From contig NZ_CP062008.1 in the NCBI RefSeq assembly GCF_005670685.2, forward strand, positions 682,001-746,000: 64,000 nt of DNA, written 5' to 3'. The DNA is from Mycolicibacterium mucogenicum DSM 44124 (GTDB lineage Bacteria; Actinomycetota; Actinomycetes; Mycobacteriales; Mycobacteriaceae). Position 1 is the stretch's first letter, and each line of letters opens with the position of its first letter. Shown here piece by piece: positions 1 to 7,580 of the stretch. The notes below the pieces were generated by a model, which ran no database searches, was not told the DNA's origin, and saw nothing but the letters and a program-made list of their open reading frames with translations. Made by a program: the position numbers and the translations under genes.

Positions 1-5
1 TTGGG

Positions 6-728
6 ATGAGCCGGATTTGGGTCATCAACCCCAACACCACCACATCGATGACCGCCGGGATCGGCCGCTGCGCACAAGCAGTGGCCGGTTCCGGTGTCGA
101 GATCGTTGCCGTGACATCCGAATTCGGTCCGCCCTCCATCGAAAGCCACTACGACGAGGCGATGAGCGTGCCGGGTCTGCTCGAGGCGATCCGGCGCGGT
201 GAGGACGCCGGGGCCGACGGCTACGTGATCGCGTGCTTCGGTGATCCGGGACTGGATGCGGCGCGGGAGCTCGCGACCGGCCCGGTCGTCGGCATCGCCG
301 AGGCCGCCATGCAGACCGCCAGCCATCTGGGGCGCGGCTTCTCCGTGGTGACGACGCTGTCGCGCACCACGGGCCGGGCCGCCGATCTGGCGGAACGCTA
401 TGGGATGCAACGTTTCTGCCTGGGCATCCACGCCTGCGATATTCCGGTGCTGGATCTGGAAACCGATCCGACGGCACGCAAGGTCATCACCGAGGCGTGC
501 CGGGAGGCGTTGGACGCCGACGGCTCCGATGCCATCGTGCTGGGGTGCGCCGGCATGGCCGAGATGTGTGCGGCGATCACCGCCGAGCTCGGGGTGCCGG
601 TGGTCGACGGGGTGAGCGCCGCGACGTTGACGGTGCAGGCACTGGTGCGGATGGGGCTGCGCACCGGCAAGCGTGGCGAGTTCGCGACACCGCCGGCCAA
701 GGAATACACCGTCCGGCGCGGGGTCTAA
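6..728 (+). CDS. Asp/Glu/hydantoin racemase family, probable allantoin racemase
   Basis: This 240-residue protein has the N-terminal INPNTT signature of the hydantoin/allantoin racemase branch of the Asp/Glu racemase superfamily. The two cysteines that act as acid and base in the family are visible: Cys77 in ACFGDPG and Cys181 in LGCAGM. Such enzymes interconvert enantiomers of five-membered ureides. Beside allantoinase and allantoicase the natural inference is allantoin racemisation (HpxA-like), feeding a stereospecific allantoinase. It runs toward the allantoin operon, and the two stop codons overlap by 4 bases. Only five bases lie upstream in the window, so its promoter and ribosome-binding site cannot be judged. 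Substrate is inferred from context; hydantoin racemase is the alternative. Confidence 0.82.
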   Translation: MSRIWVINPNTTTSMTAGIGRCAQAVAGSGVEIVAVTSEFGPPSIESHYDEAMSVPGLLEAIRRGEDAGADGYVIACFGDPGLDAARELATGPVVGIAEAAMQTASHLGRGFSVVTTLSRTTGRAADLAERYGMQRFCLGIHACDIPVLDLETDPTARKVITEACREALDADGSDAIVLGCAGMAEMCAAITAELGVPVVDGVSAATLTVQALVRMGLRTGKRGEFATPPAKEYTVRRGV

Positions 729-1627
729 CCGGCCGGGTGCACGGCGCGCCAATGCTCGGCGATCTCGATGCGCCGCGCCAGCCACACCCGGTCGTGGGAT
801 TGCACGTGGTCGAGGAATCGTTCCAGCGCGGCACTGCGGGCCGGTCGGCCGACCAGCCGGCAGTGCAAGCCGATCGACAGCATCTTCGGGCTGCCGCCCA
901 GCCCCTCGGCGTAGAGCACGTCGAACGCGTCACGCAGATGAGCGAAGAACTCCTCACCGTTGGAAAAGCCTGCCGGAGAAGCGAATCGCATGTCGTTGGT
1001 GTCCAGCGTGTACGGCACCACGAGGTGGTCGGTGTCGGCCACTCGCACCCAGTACGGCAGATCATCGGCGTAGGAGTCCGAGTCGTAGACGAAGCCGCCG
1101 TGCTCGACCACCAGCTCCCGCGTGTGCGGAGAGTCCCGGCCGGTGTACCAGCCGAGCGGCGCGGCGCCGGTGAGCTCGGTCAGGATCCGCACCGCCTCGG
1201 CCATGTGCGCGCGCTCGGTGTCGCGGTCGGTCAGCTGGTAGGACTTCCACCGCAGGCCATGACAGGCGATCTCGTGTCCGAGTTCGCCGAACGCGGCCAG
1301 CGCCTCCGGATTGCGCTGCAGGGCCCGCGCCACCGCGAAGATGGTCAGCGGGATGTCCCGGCGCTCGAAAATCCTTAGTATCCGCCACAATCCGGCACGC
1401 GAGCCGTACTCGTAGAGCGACTCCATGCTCATGTGCCGGTTGGGGAACGCGTCGGCCGGCGTCATCTCGGACAGGAACGTCTCCGAGGCCGGATCGCCGT
1501 CGAGCACGTTGTTCTCGCCGCCCTCTTCGTAATTGAGGACGAACTGCACAGCAATGGCCGCGCCCCCGGGCCACTGCGGGTCCGGCGGGGTGCGGCCATA
1601 GCCGACAAGGTCGCGCGGGTAGCTCAC
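725..1627 (-). CDS. puuE: PuuE-type allantoinase (polysaccharide deacetylase fold)
   Basis: This 300-residue protein belongs to the metal-independent PuuE allantoinase family, built on the carbohydrate esterase 4 fold. It is expected to hydrolyse allantoin to allantoate in the cytoplasm. Family landmarks are SYPRDLVGYGR at the start, NYEEGGE near residue 32, YDSDSYADDLPYW in the middle and SIGLHCRLVGRPAR near the C-terminus. I chose the GTG at 1627: it gives the usual PuuE N-terminus and overlaps the allantoicase stop as GTGA, typical translational coupling. A longer open frame reaching 1774 lies inside allantoicase and is rejected. It is the last gene of the operon. Confidence 0.86.
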   Translation of the reverse strand: MSYPRDLVGYGRTPPDPQWPGGAAIAVQFVLNYEEGGENNVLDGDPASETFLSEMTPADAFPNRHMSMESLYEYGSRAGLWRILRIFERRDIPLTIFAVARALQRNPEALAAFGELGHEIACHGLRWKSYQLTDRDTERAHMAEAVRILTELTGAAPLGWYTGRDSPHTRELVVEHGGFVYDSDSYADDLPYWVRVADTDHLVVPYTLDTNDMRFASPAGFSNGEEFFAHLRDAFDVLYAEGLGGSPKMLSIGLHCRLVGRPARSAALERFLDHVQSHDRVWLARRIEIAEHWRAVHPAG

Positions 1628-2586
1628 GCGAGCTCTCCGAACAGCCGCAGTCGCGCCAACCCGCCGTCCGGATAGATGTCCAGCCGTGCCTCGGACACCA
1701 CGTCGTCGGAATCGATGATGAAGCGGTGCCGGGTGTCGGGCAACAGATCGGTGCGGGGCAGCAGGTCGACCCACCGTCCGTCGGCGCGCAGTGCCGTCAA
1801 TGCCGCTGCCCCAGGGCTGTTTCCGATGAAGTAGGACGTGTCGATCTCGGCGAGCCGCACCCGTCCCGGTCCCGCGAGCCGGATGCGCACCCAGTCGTTG
1901 GAATCGTCACGGCGCCGCGCGGTTTCCCAGCCATCACCCATCACCTGCGCCTGTCCGGGGAAGATCAGGTTCTGCGGCGAGCTGTAGAAACGATTCGAGG
2001 CGTCGAGCACCAGACCGCCGTTCTCCAGCGCGGCCAGGTCCAACGGGCCGACACCGAGGAACCGCTTGTCCGGACGGCCTTCTCCGTGCACCCGCAGCCG
2101 AGCCACGCCGCCGTCCGGGTAGATGTTGAGGCGCACATGCGTCCAGCGCTGCTCCGAGGAAACCTCGAAGTTGTTACGGGTGTCGCCGTACACACGCGAG
2201 CGCGCGATGAGCGGTACCCAGCCGGGGTCGACGGCCAACTGCTCGGCAGTCGGGTACCCGTCGACCTCGATGGCGTCGACGGAGACAGCCGGCGGATAGT
2301 TGCCCTTGAACCATGCGGTGTCGACCACCACGCCGCGGATGACGCCCGGCACGCCGAGCCGCACGATCGCCGTGTCATGGCCTTCGTCGCGACGACGCCG
2401 CGTCTCCCAACCGTCGTACACCTGCCCCTTGTGACCGAACGAGGCCGGCCGATACACCGACGGGCCGGGGGAGATGAGGTTCTCTTTCTCGGCGAACAAG
2501 TCGTCGTTGGCCCAGATCACCGCCCCGCCGAGGCTCCGTAGCGCAAGGTCGGGCAGCCAGGTGAAGTCGGGCAGTGATTCAGTCAT
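1624..2586 (-). CDS. alc: Allantoicase
   Basis: Allantoicase (allantoate amidinohydrolase) converts allantoate to ureidoglycolate and urea, the step after allantoinase. The 320-residue product has the family's internal duplication. Each half carries a DGWET-R-RR motif (near residues 56 and 218), a WV.I-R or similar strand, and an NIYPDGG / DIYPDGG motif followed by ARLR; the second half ends in RLRLFGELA. Each half forms a jelly-roll domain in known structures. The ATG at 2586 overlaps the stop of the upstream gene (ATGA) and its own stop overlaps the puuE GTG, so three genes form one tightly coupled operon. Family assignment is firm; substrate is established for the family. Confidence 0.9.
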   Translation of the reverse strand: MTESLPDFTWLPDLALRSLGGAVIWANDDLFAEKENLISPGPSVYRPASFGHKGQVYDGWETRRRRDEGHDTAIVRLGVPGVIRGVVVDTAWFKGNYPPAVSVDAIEVDGYPTAEQLAVDPGWVPLIARSRVYGDTRNNFEVSSEQRWTHVRLNIYPDGGVARLRVHGEGRPDKRFLGVGPLDLAALENGGLVLDASNRFYSSPQNLIFPGQAQVMGDGWETARRRDDSNDWVRIRLAGPGRVRLAEIDTSYFIGNSPGAAALTALRADGRWVDLLPRTDLLPDTRHRFIIDSDDVVSEARLDIYPDGGLARLRLFGELA

Positions 2587-3797
2587 GACAGCTTTCGGTT
2601 CTTGAGGTTTCGTAGCACCTCGACGGTAGCGCCCGGCGCGACCGCGAGTACGTCGTCGGCGCCGAACGCGCCGCAGTCCAGTCCGCGCAGCACCACCGCC
2701 GCCAGCGCCTCGGCGGTCGCGGGTTCGTCGACGATCGGGCCGCCGGTGCGGTCCAGGTAGGCCTGCAGCCGGGGCGCCGCGGCGGACATGGCGGCCCGGA
2801 AGAAGGTGAAGGTGGCCAGCCACCGGGTCACCAGGTGGCCGGGGTGCATGTCCCAGCCCTGGTAGAAGCCGCGCTCGAGAGACCGGGTGACGAGCCGATG
2901 GTGGCGCCGGATCGCCTGCACCACTTGCTCTTCGGTACCGACGGGGGCCACCTGCGTCGAGCCGTCGGCGACCCAGACGCCGGTTTGTGCGGCGGCGGTC
3001 TGCATCACCGCCTTGGCATGGTCGGCCACGGGGTGATCGAGCGCCTGATGTTGCGGTGCGATACCGCATGCGGCGCTGTAATCGTAGGTGCCGTAATGCA
3101 ATCCGCTACATCGGCCCTCGGCGAGCTGGATCGCACGGGCGACGGTCGCGGTCCCGTCGGGGCCCAGTACCGCCTGCGGGCTCTCGATCTGCAGCTCGAA
3201 GCGCAGCGTGTGATCTGGCAGACCGTGTGCGGTCTCCAACGCCTCGCACAGCCAGACCGCCGCCGTGACCTGTTCGGCCGCACGCAGTTTCGGCACGGTG
3301 AAGACGAAACCGTCGATGGCGCCGGCGTCGAGCACCAACTCGAGGGTGCGCAGGGCCCGGCGGCGCTCTGCGGTGGTGAGCCCCTTGATGCGAATCCCGC
3401 TGTGGCTCAACCCGAGTGCGGGCAGGGTCGCCGCCGCCCGCGCCGCGTCGCGATCCTCCACGTCGTCGCCGCGGTTGCCGTAGCCGTCCTCGAAATCCAG
3501 GCGCAGGTCGGCAATCGGCGCGGCGGCCAGTTGGTCGCGCACCAGCGCCACTGTGGTCTGGTCGCCGAGTTCGGTGAACACTTCCGCGTGCAGGTCCAGC
3601 AGTTCGAGCGCGGCCCGACCCCACTGTGCAGGGGTATCGGGCGTCGCGTCGGCCGCGCTGACGTAGACGGTGTGTATCGGCTGGACGGCGGGTCCGGTCC
3701 CCGGAAACCGCGTCGCGAGGTCGGCGTCGACGCGGGATAACAGGGTGTCGATGCGCTGGAGCGCATCCGCCGGGATGCGATGGTGGGGGTCCGACAC
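2583..3797 (-). CDS. DUF6986 HpcH/HpaI-type aldolase-fold protein
   Basis: This 404-residue protein resembles the HpcH/HpaI aldolase / citrate lyase beta TIM-barrel superfamily, in the DUF6986 branch often found beside ureide genes. Visible residues fit the fold: LRLDFEDGYGNRGDD near residue 120, a VPKL strand, ELQIESPQAV with the presumed metal-binding Glu, and GTYDYSAACGI with the presumed metal-binding Asp. It is first in the operon with allantoicase and allantoinase (ATGA overlap). The pathway yields glyoxylate after ureidoglycolate, so a glyoxylate-handling condensing or lyase activity is a reasonable inference, not shown by sequence. The GTG at 3797 is chosen because residues upstream look non-coding. 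Confidence 0.75.
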   Translation of the reverse strand: MSDPHHRIPADALQRIDTLLSRVDADLATRFPGTGPAVQPIHTVYVSAADATPDTPAQWGRAALELLDLHAEVFTELGDQTTVALVRDQLAAAPIADLRLDFEDGYGNRGDDVEDRDAARAAATLPALGLSHSGIRIKGLTTAERRRALRTLELVLDAGAIDGFVFTVPKLRAAEQVTAAVWLCEALETAHGLPDHTLRFELQIESPQAVLGPDGTATVARAIQLAEGRCSGLHYGTYDYSAACGIAPQHQALDHPVADHAKAVMQTAAAQTGVWVADGSTQVAPVGTEEQVVQAIRRHHRLVTRSLERGFYQGWDMHPGHLVTRWLATFTFFRAAMSAAAPRLQAYLDRTGGPIVDEPATAEALAAVVLRGLDCGAFGADDVLAVAPGATVEVLRNLKNRKLS

Positions 3798-3901
3798 GTG
3801 CCTATCGTGCCGTGCCGACGCGATCTCAGCATGTCGAGCCCGAGTCGGTCTCAGGGGAGCTGATCTAGTCTCGGCAGAGCAATGTCGCACAAGGAGGCCC
3901 G

Positions 3902-4924
3902 ATGACCAGCGCCGAACGGATCGACGATCCCGCCGAGAACCCGGTGCCGGACACCGGCACATACGCCGGCCCGGAGTGGATGGGCAAGGCCAACTGGCAC
4001 TCGGTCGCCGAGTCGTACCTGCTGCGGGCCGTGAAGCCGCTGCTGTTCCTGCTGACCAAGCTCATGCTGGCCATCAACAGGCGGTTCCCGCAGGCCCTGC
4101 TGGACCGCGCGTACGACGGTTCCGAGCGGGTGACCAACTGGATGCCCGCGGTGCGTGGGTCGCGCACCGAAAAGGTCGAGCTGCCGAACTGCCCGGCCGA
4201 ATGGGTCTGGAACGAGACCACCCCGCCGGTCGACGGCCGCGTCATCGTCTACTTCCACGGCTCGGCGTTCATCGCGCTCGGCATCAACAGCCACCGGCCG
4301 ATGGTGAGCCACATCGCCCGCGACAGCCGCGCGCGGGCCTTGAGCGTCGGATACCGGCTCTGCCCGCGCAACCTCGTCGAGGACGCGGTCGAGGACGGCG
4401 TCGACGCCTACCGCTACGTGCTGGCGCAGGGCGTGAAGCCCGAGAACATCGTCCTGGCCGGTGACTCGGCGGGCGGCTTCATCGCGGCCATGACGGCCGT
4501 GACGGTGCGCGACCTGGGGATGGCGCCGCCCGCCGGCTGCGTGCTCCTGTCCGCGGCCACCGACAGCGACATGACGCCGAAATACGAAGCGGCCGCGCGG
4601 GTTCCGGACGCCATGTTCCCTGTCGACTTCCTCCGGATGATCAGCGAGGTCTTCCTGCTGCGCAACGGCGGGCGCGAAGCGACCCCGTCCCCGGTCGACG
4701 CCGACCTGCGTGGCCTCGGCCCGTTCCTGCTGCAGGTGGGGTCCGAAGAGGCGTTGCGCCCCGACTCGGAGCTGATGGCCGAGCGGCTCGCCGCGGCGGG
4801 AGTGCCGGTGCGCCTGCAGGTCTTCGACCGCGCCGTCCACGTCTTCCAGGCCTTCGCCTTCTCGAACCCCGACGCCCGTCGTGCGGTCGGTGAGGTCGCC
4901 GAGTTCGTGAAGTCCGTCGCCTGA
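3902..4924 (+). CDS. Alpha/beta hydrolase of the hormone-sensitive lipase (Lip) type
   Basis: A 340-residue alpha/beta hydrolase resembling mycobacterial Lip esterases. The nucleophile elbow is GDSAGG with Ser189. The oxyanion-hole motif reads HGSAF at 119-123, where the family usually has HGGG or HGGA, a mild departure. LLQVGSEEALRPDS should carry the catalytic Asp and HVFQAF near residue 315 the His. A hydrophobic stretch near residues 45-58 (LLFLLTKLMLAI) may be a membrane-association helix. A strong AAGGAGG ribosome-binding site sits 6 bases before the ATG. It is divergent from the allantoin operon. Substrate (short-chain ester or lipid) is unknown. Confidence 0.82.
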   Translation: MTSAERIDDPAENPVPDTGTYAGPEWMGKANWHSVAESYLLRAVKPLLFLLTKLMLAINRRFPQALLDRAYDGSERVTNWMPAVRGSRTEKVELPNCPAEWVWNETTPPVDGRVIVYFHGSAFIALGINSHRPMVSHIARDSRARALSVGYRLCPRNLVEDAVEDGVDAYRYVLAQGVKPENIVLAGDSAGGFIAAMTAVTVRDLGMAPPAGCVLLSAATDSDMTPKYEAAARVPDAMFPVDFLRMISEVFLLRNGGREATPSPVDADLRGLGPFLLQVGSEEALRPDSELMAERLAAAGVPVRLQVFDRAVHVFQAFAFSNPDARRAVGEVAEFVKSVA

Positions 4925-4934
4925 TTCCGCCGAG

Positions 4935-4983
4935 TGTCGGCTCGTGTTCGAGGATCCGCGAAATCGTCGAACACGAGCCAACA
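4935..4983. terminator. Long hairpin after the esterase gene
   Basis: Arms GGCTCGTGTTCGA (4939-4951) and TCGAACACGAGCC (4967-4979) are perfectly complementary over 13 bp and extend outward with one mismatch (TGT/ACA). No U-tract follows, as is common for mycobacterial 3'-end hairpins. It begins about 10 bases after the esterase stop, so transcription termination or 3'-end stabilisation is the likely role. Confidence 0.55.
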
Positions 4984-5009
4984 TTCGATGCGGTTGACCA
5001 CAGCCGGGA

Positions 5010-6146
5010 ATGAACCGGCGCCGTGCGGCGGTTGCCTACTCCGTGACTGCCGCACCCTTCCGTCTTTCGCCCGACGCCGCACTGCTCAAGCCAGTTCAGG
5101 TCGGAGACACGCTGGCCACCAACCGTCTGTTCATGGCGCCGCTCACCCGGTCGCGGGCCGACGCCGACGGCACCCCCTCGGACTTGGCGGCCGAGTACTA
5201 CTCGCAGCGCGCCGCCGCGGGGATCATCATCTCCGAGGCCACGGCCGTCTCGCGGAGCGCCAACGGCGCCTACATGAACACCCCCGGCATCTACACCGAC
5301 GGGCACCAGGCGAAGTGGGCCGAGATCGCGCAGGCCGTCCACGAAGCCGGCGGCAAGATGTTCGTGCAGTTGTGGCACGTCGGGCGCATGGCGCATTCGG
5401 AGATCAGCGGTGGCCGGCCGGTCGCGCCGTCGGCCATCGCCGCCGACATGGTCACCCACACCCCTTCGGGTAAGAAGCCTCTGGAGATCCCGCGGGCGCT
5501 CGACATCGATGAGCTCCCCGGGATCGTCGCCGACTTCCGTGCCGCCGCGCGCCGCGCGGTCGACGCCGGGATGGACGGTGTGGAGATTCACGGCGCCAAC
5601 GGTTACCTGTTGCACGAGTTCGCGTCCGATGTGGTCAATCAGCGCACCGACGCGTACGGCGGATCGCCGGAGAACCGGGCCCGGCTGACCGCCGAGGTCG
5701 TCGAAGCCGTGGTGGCCGAGATCGGCGCCGGGCGGGTCGGGCTGCGGATCTCCCCCGGAAACCCCGCCGGTGACATGCATGAGAACGACGCGTTCAGCAC
5801 GTACGAGGCCCTGCTGAACCGGATCGATCCGCTCGGCATCGCCTACCTGCATGTGGTCATCGACCCCACCGCCGACCTGTTCGGCGCGATTCGCGCGCTG
5901 TGGTCGGGCACCTTCGTGCTCAACACGGGCCGGGGCTCTGGCACCGATTTCTGCCAGCTCAACAGCTTCGTCGACCTGGGTGCCATCAGTGCCGCCGCGG
6001 TCGGGCGATCCTTCCTGGCCAATCCCGACCTGGTCGACCGGCTGGTCCTGGGGGCCGAGCTCAACGAGCCGGATGTGGCGACGTTCTACGCGTCGGGTCC
6101 CGTCGGCTACACCGACTATCCGTTCCTCACCGAGGCTGTCGCCTAA
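5010..6146 (+). CDS. Old yellow enzyme family NADH:flavin oxidoreductase / alkene reductase
   Basis: This protein of about 378 residues is an FMN-dependent old yellow enzyme (NemA/YqjM superfamily) that reduces activated alkenes or nitro compounds with NAD(P)H. Motifs include FMAPLTRSRA (FMN binding), QLWHVGRM, the HGANGYLLHEF substrate-binding pair with His and Asn, D..NQRTDAYGGSPENRARL, RISPGNPAGDM and a phosphate-binding GRSFLANPDL. The ATG at 5010 is the longest start. A GTG at 5043 (TAAPFRLSP onward) would fit the usual family length better, and neither has a convincing ribosome-binding site. It stands alone between two hairpins. The physiological substrate cannot be told from sequence. 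Confidence 0.85.
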   Translation: MNRRRAAVAYSVTAAPFRLSPDAALLKPVQVGDTLATNRLFMAPLTRSRADADGTPSDLAAEYYSQRAAAGIIISEATAVSRSANGAYMNTPGIYTDGHQAKWAEIAQAVHEAGGKMFVQLWHVGRMAHSEISGGRPVAPSAIAADMVTHTPSGKKPLEIPRALDIDELPGIVADFRAAARRAVDAGMDGVEIHGANGYLLHEFASDVVNQRTDAYGGSPENRARLTAEVVEAVVAEIGAGRVGLRISPGNPAGDMHENDAFSTYEALLNRIDPLGIAYLHVVIDPTADLFGAIRALWSGTFVLNTGRGSGTDFCQLNSFVDLGAISAAAVGRSFLANPDLVDRLVLGAELNEPDVATFYASGPVGYTDYPFLTEAVA

Positions 6147-6174
6147 CGCGAGGCGCACGGGCCACTCAATACGC

Positions 6175-6227
6175 AAGGGCCACTTATTGCACGTCAGGAT
6201 CACGCGGACGTGCGGTAGGTGGCCTTT
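6175..6227 (+). terminator. Imperfect terminator-like hairpin after the OYE gene
   Basis: AAGGGCCAC (6175-6183) can pair with GTGGCCTTT (6219-6227), with a GC-rich inner loop that can fold further. It starts 29 bases after the oxidoreductase stop and its 3' arm ends in TTT. A partial direct copy of GGGCCACT lies just before it. Probable weak terminator. Confidence 0.4.
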
Positions 6228-6245
6228 CGTGTGCCTCTGGACGCT

Positions 6246-6267
6246 CTCCCAACCACCTGGTTGGGAG
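6246..6267. promoter_or_regulatory. Perfect 9-bp inverted repeat upstream of fadA
   Basis: CTCCCAACC (6246-6254), a 4-base centre ACCT, and GGTTGGGAG (6259-6267) form a perfect dyad 87 bases before the fadA start. Its size and position suit a regulator operator controlling fadAB. The regulator is unknown; the MarR gene after fadB is one candidate. Confidence 0.45.
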
Positions 6268-6353
6268 GGCCTGTTACGCTTCCGTGCAGGGGACCGTCTA
6301 CTCACGGGTAGCCGAACCCACAACCCCATCTCAATAGGACCTGGAGCAAACAC

Positions 6354-7565
6354 ATGTCCGAAGAAGCCTTCATCTATGAGGCCATTCGCACGCCCCGTGG
6401 CAAGCAGCGCAACGGTGCACTGAACGAGGTCAAGCCGGTCAACCTGATCGTCGGCCTGATCGACGAAATGCGTCGTCGCAACCCCGATCTGGACGAGAAC
6501 CTGATCAGCGACGTCATCATGGGCGTCGTCTCGCCCGTCGGTGACCAGGGCGGCGACATCGCCCGCACCGCCGCGCTCGTGGCCAAGCTGCCCGAGACCA
6601 CCGGTGGTTTCCAGCTCAACCGCTTCTGCGCCTCCGGCCTGGAGGCCGTGAACCTGGCCGCCCAGAAGGTCCGTTCCGGCTGGGACGACCTGGTGTACGC
6701 CGGTGGCGTCGAGTCCATGAGCCGCGTCCCGATGGGTTCGGACGGCGGCGCGTGGGCCGGCGACCCCGAGACCAACTACCGCATCGGCTTCGTCCCGCAG
6801 GGCATCGGCGCCGACCTGATCGCCACCATCGAGGGCTTCTCGCGCGAGGACGTCGACGCCTACGCGGTGCGCTCGCAGGAGAAGGCCGCCGCAGCGTGGT
6901 CGGGCGGCTACTTCGCCAAGTCGGTCATCCCGGTCAAGGACCAGAACGGCCTGACCATCCTCGACCACGACGAGCACATGCGTCCGGGCACCACCCTGGA
7001 GAGCCTGGCCAAGCTGAACTCCGCGTTCGCGGGCCTGGGCGCCATGGGCGGCTTCGACGACGTGGCGCTGCAGAAGTACCACTACGTCGAGAAGATCGAC
7101 CACGTCCACCACGGTGGCAACAGCTCGGGCATCGTCGACGGCGCCGCCCTGGTGCTGATCGGTAGCGAGGCCGCCGGCAAGTCGCAGAACCTGACCCCGC
7201 GCGCCCGCATCGTGGCCACCGCCACCAGCGGTGCCGACCCGGTCATCATGCTGACCGGCCCGACCCCGGCCACCAAGAAGGTCCTGGACCGCGCCGGCCT
7301 GACGGTCGACGACATCGACCTGTTCGAAATCAACGAGGCCTTCGCTTCGGTGGTGCTCAAGTTCCAGAAGGACCTGAACATCCCGGACGAGAAGCTGAAC
7401 GTCAACGGTGGCGCCATCGCGATGGGCCACCCGCTGGGCGCCACCGGCGCCATGATCACCGGAACCATGGTCGACGAGCTCGAGCGCCGCGGCGCCAAGC
7501 GTGCCCTCATCACGCTGTGTATCGGCGGCGGCATGGGCGTGGCCACCATCATCGAGCGCGTCTAG
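6354..7565 (+). CDS. fadA: Acetyl-CoA acyltransferase (thiolase) FadA
   Basis: This 403-residue thiolase matches the length and sequence style of mycobacterial FadA (Rv0859), the beta subunit of the fatty-acid beta-oxidation complex. It cleaves 3-ketoacyl-CoA to acetyl-CoA and a shortened acyl-CoA. The nucleophilic Cys92 is in [12 protein letters not shown], the catalytic His is in [15 protein letters not shown] near residue 360, and the second Cys is in CIGGGMG near 391. The frame is highly codon-biased toward C/G third positions, suggesting high expression. An ATAGGACC stretch precedes the ATG. fadB starts 15 bases downstream, so the two form an operon encoding the trifunctional complex. 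Confidence 0.95.
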   Translation: MSEEAFIYEAIRTPRGKQRNGALNEVKPVNLIVGLIDEMRRRNPDLDENLISDVIMGVVSPVGDQGGDIARTAALVAKLPETTGGFQLNRFCASGLEAVNLAAQKVRSGWDDLVYAGGVESMSRVPMGSDGGAWAGDPETNYRIGFVPQGIGADLIATIEGFSREDVDAYAVRSQEKAAAAWSGGYFAKSVIPVKDQNGLTILDHDEHMRPGTTLESLAKLNSAFAGLGAMGGFDDVALQKYHYVEKIDHVHHGGNSSGIVDGAALVLIGSEAAGKSQNLTPRARIVATATSGADPVIMLTGPTPATKKVLDRAGLTVDDIDLFEINEAFASVVLKFQKDLNIPDEKLNVNGGAIAMGHPLGATGAMITGTMVDELERRGAKRALITLCIGGGMGVATIIERV

Positions 7566-7580
7566 GGAGATTGAAAGAAC

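Noticed and set aside
725..1774. A longer N-terminus for the PuuE allantoinase
   Set aside because: The added residues lie inside allantoicase and do not resemble PuuE; GTG at 1627 fits the family and the GTGA overlap.
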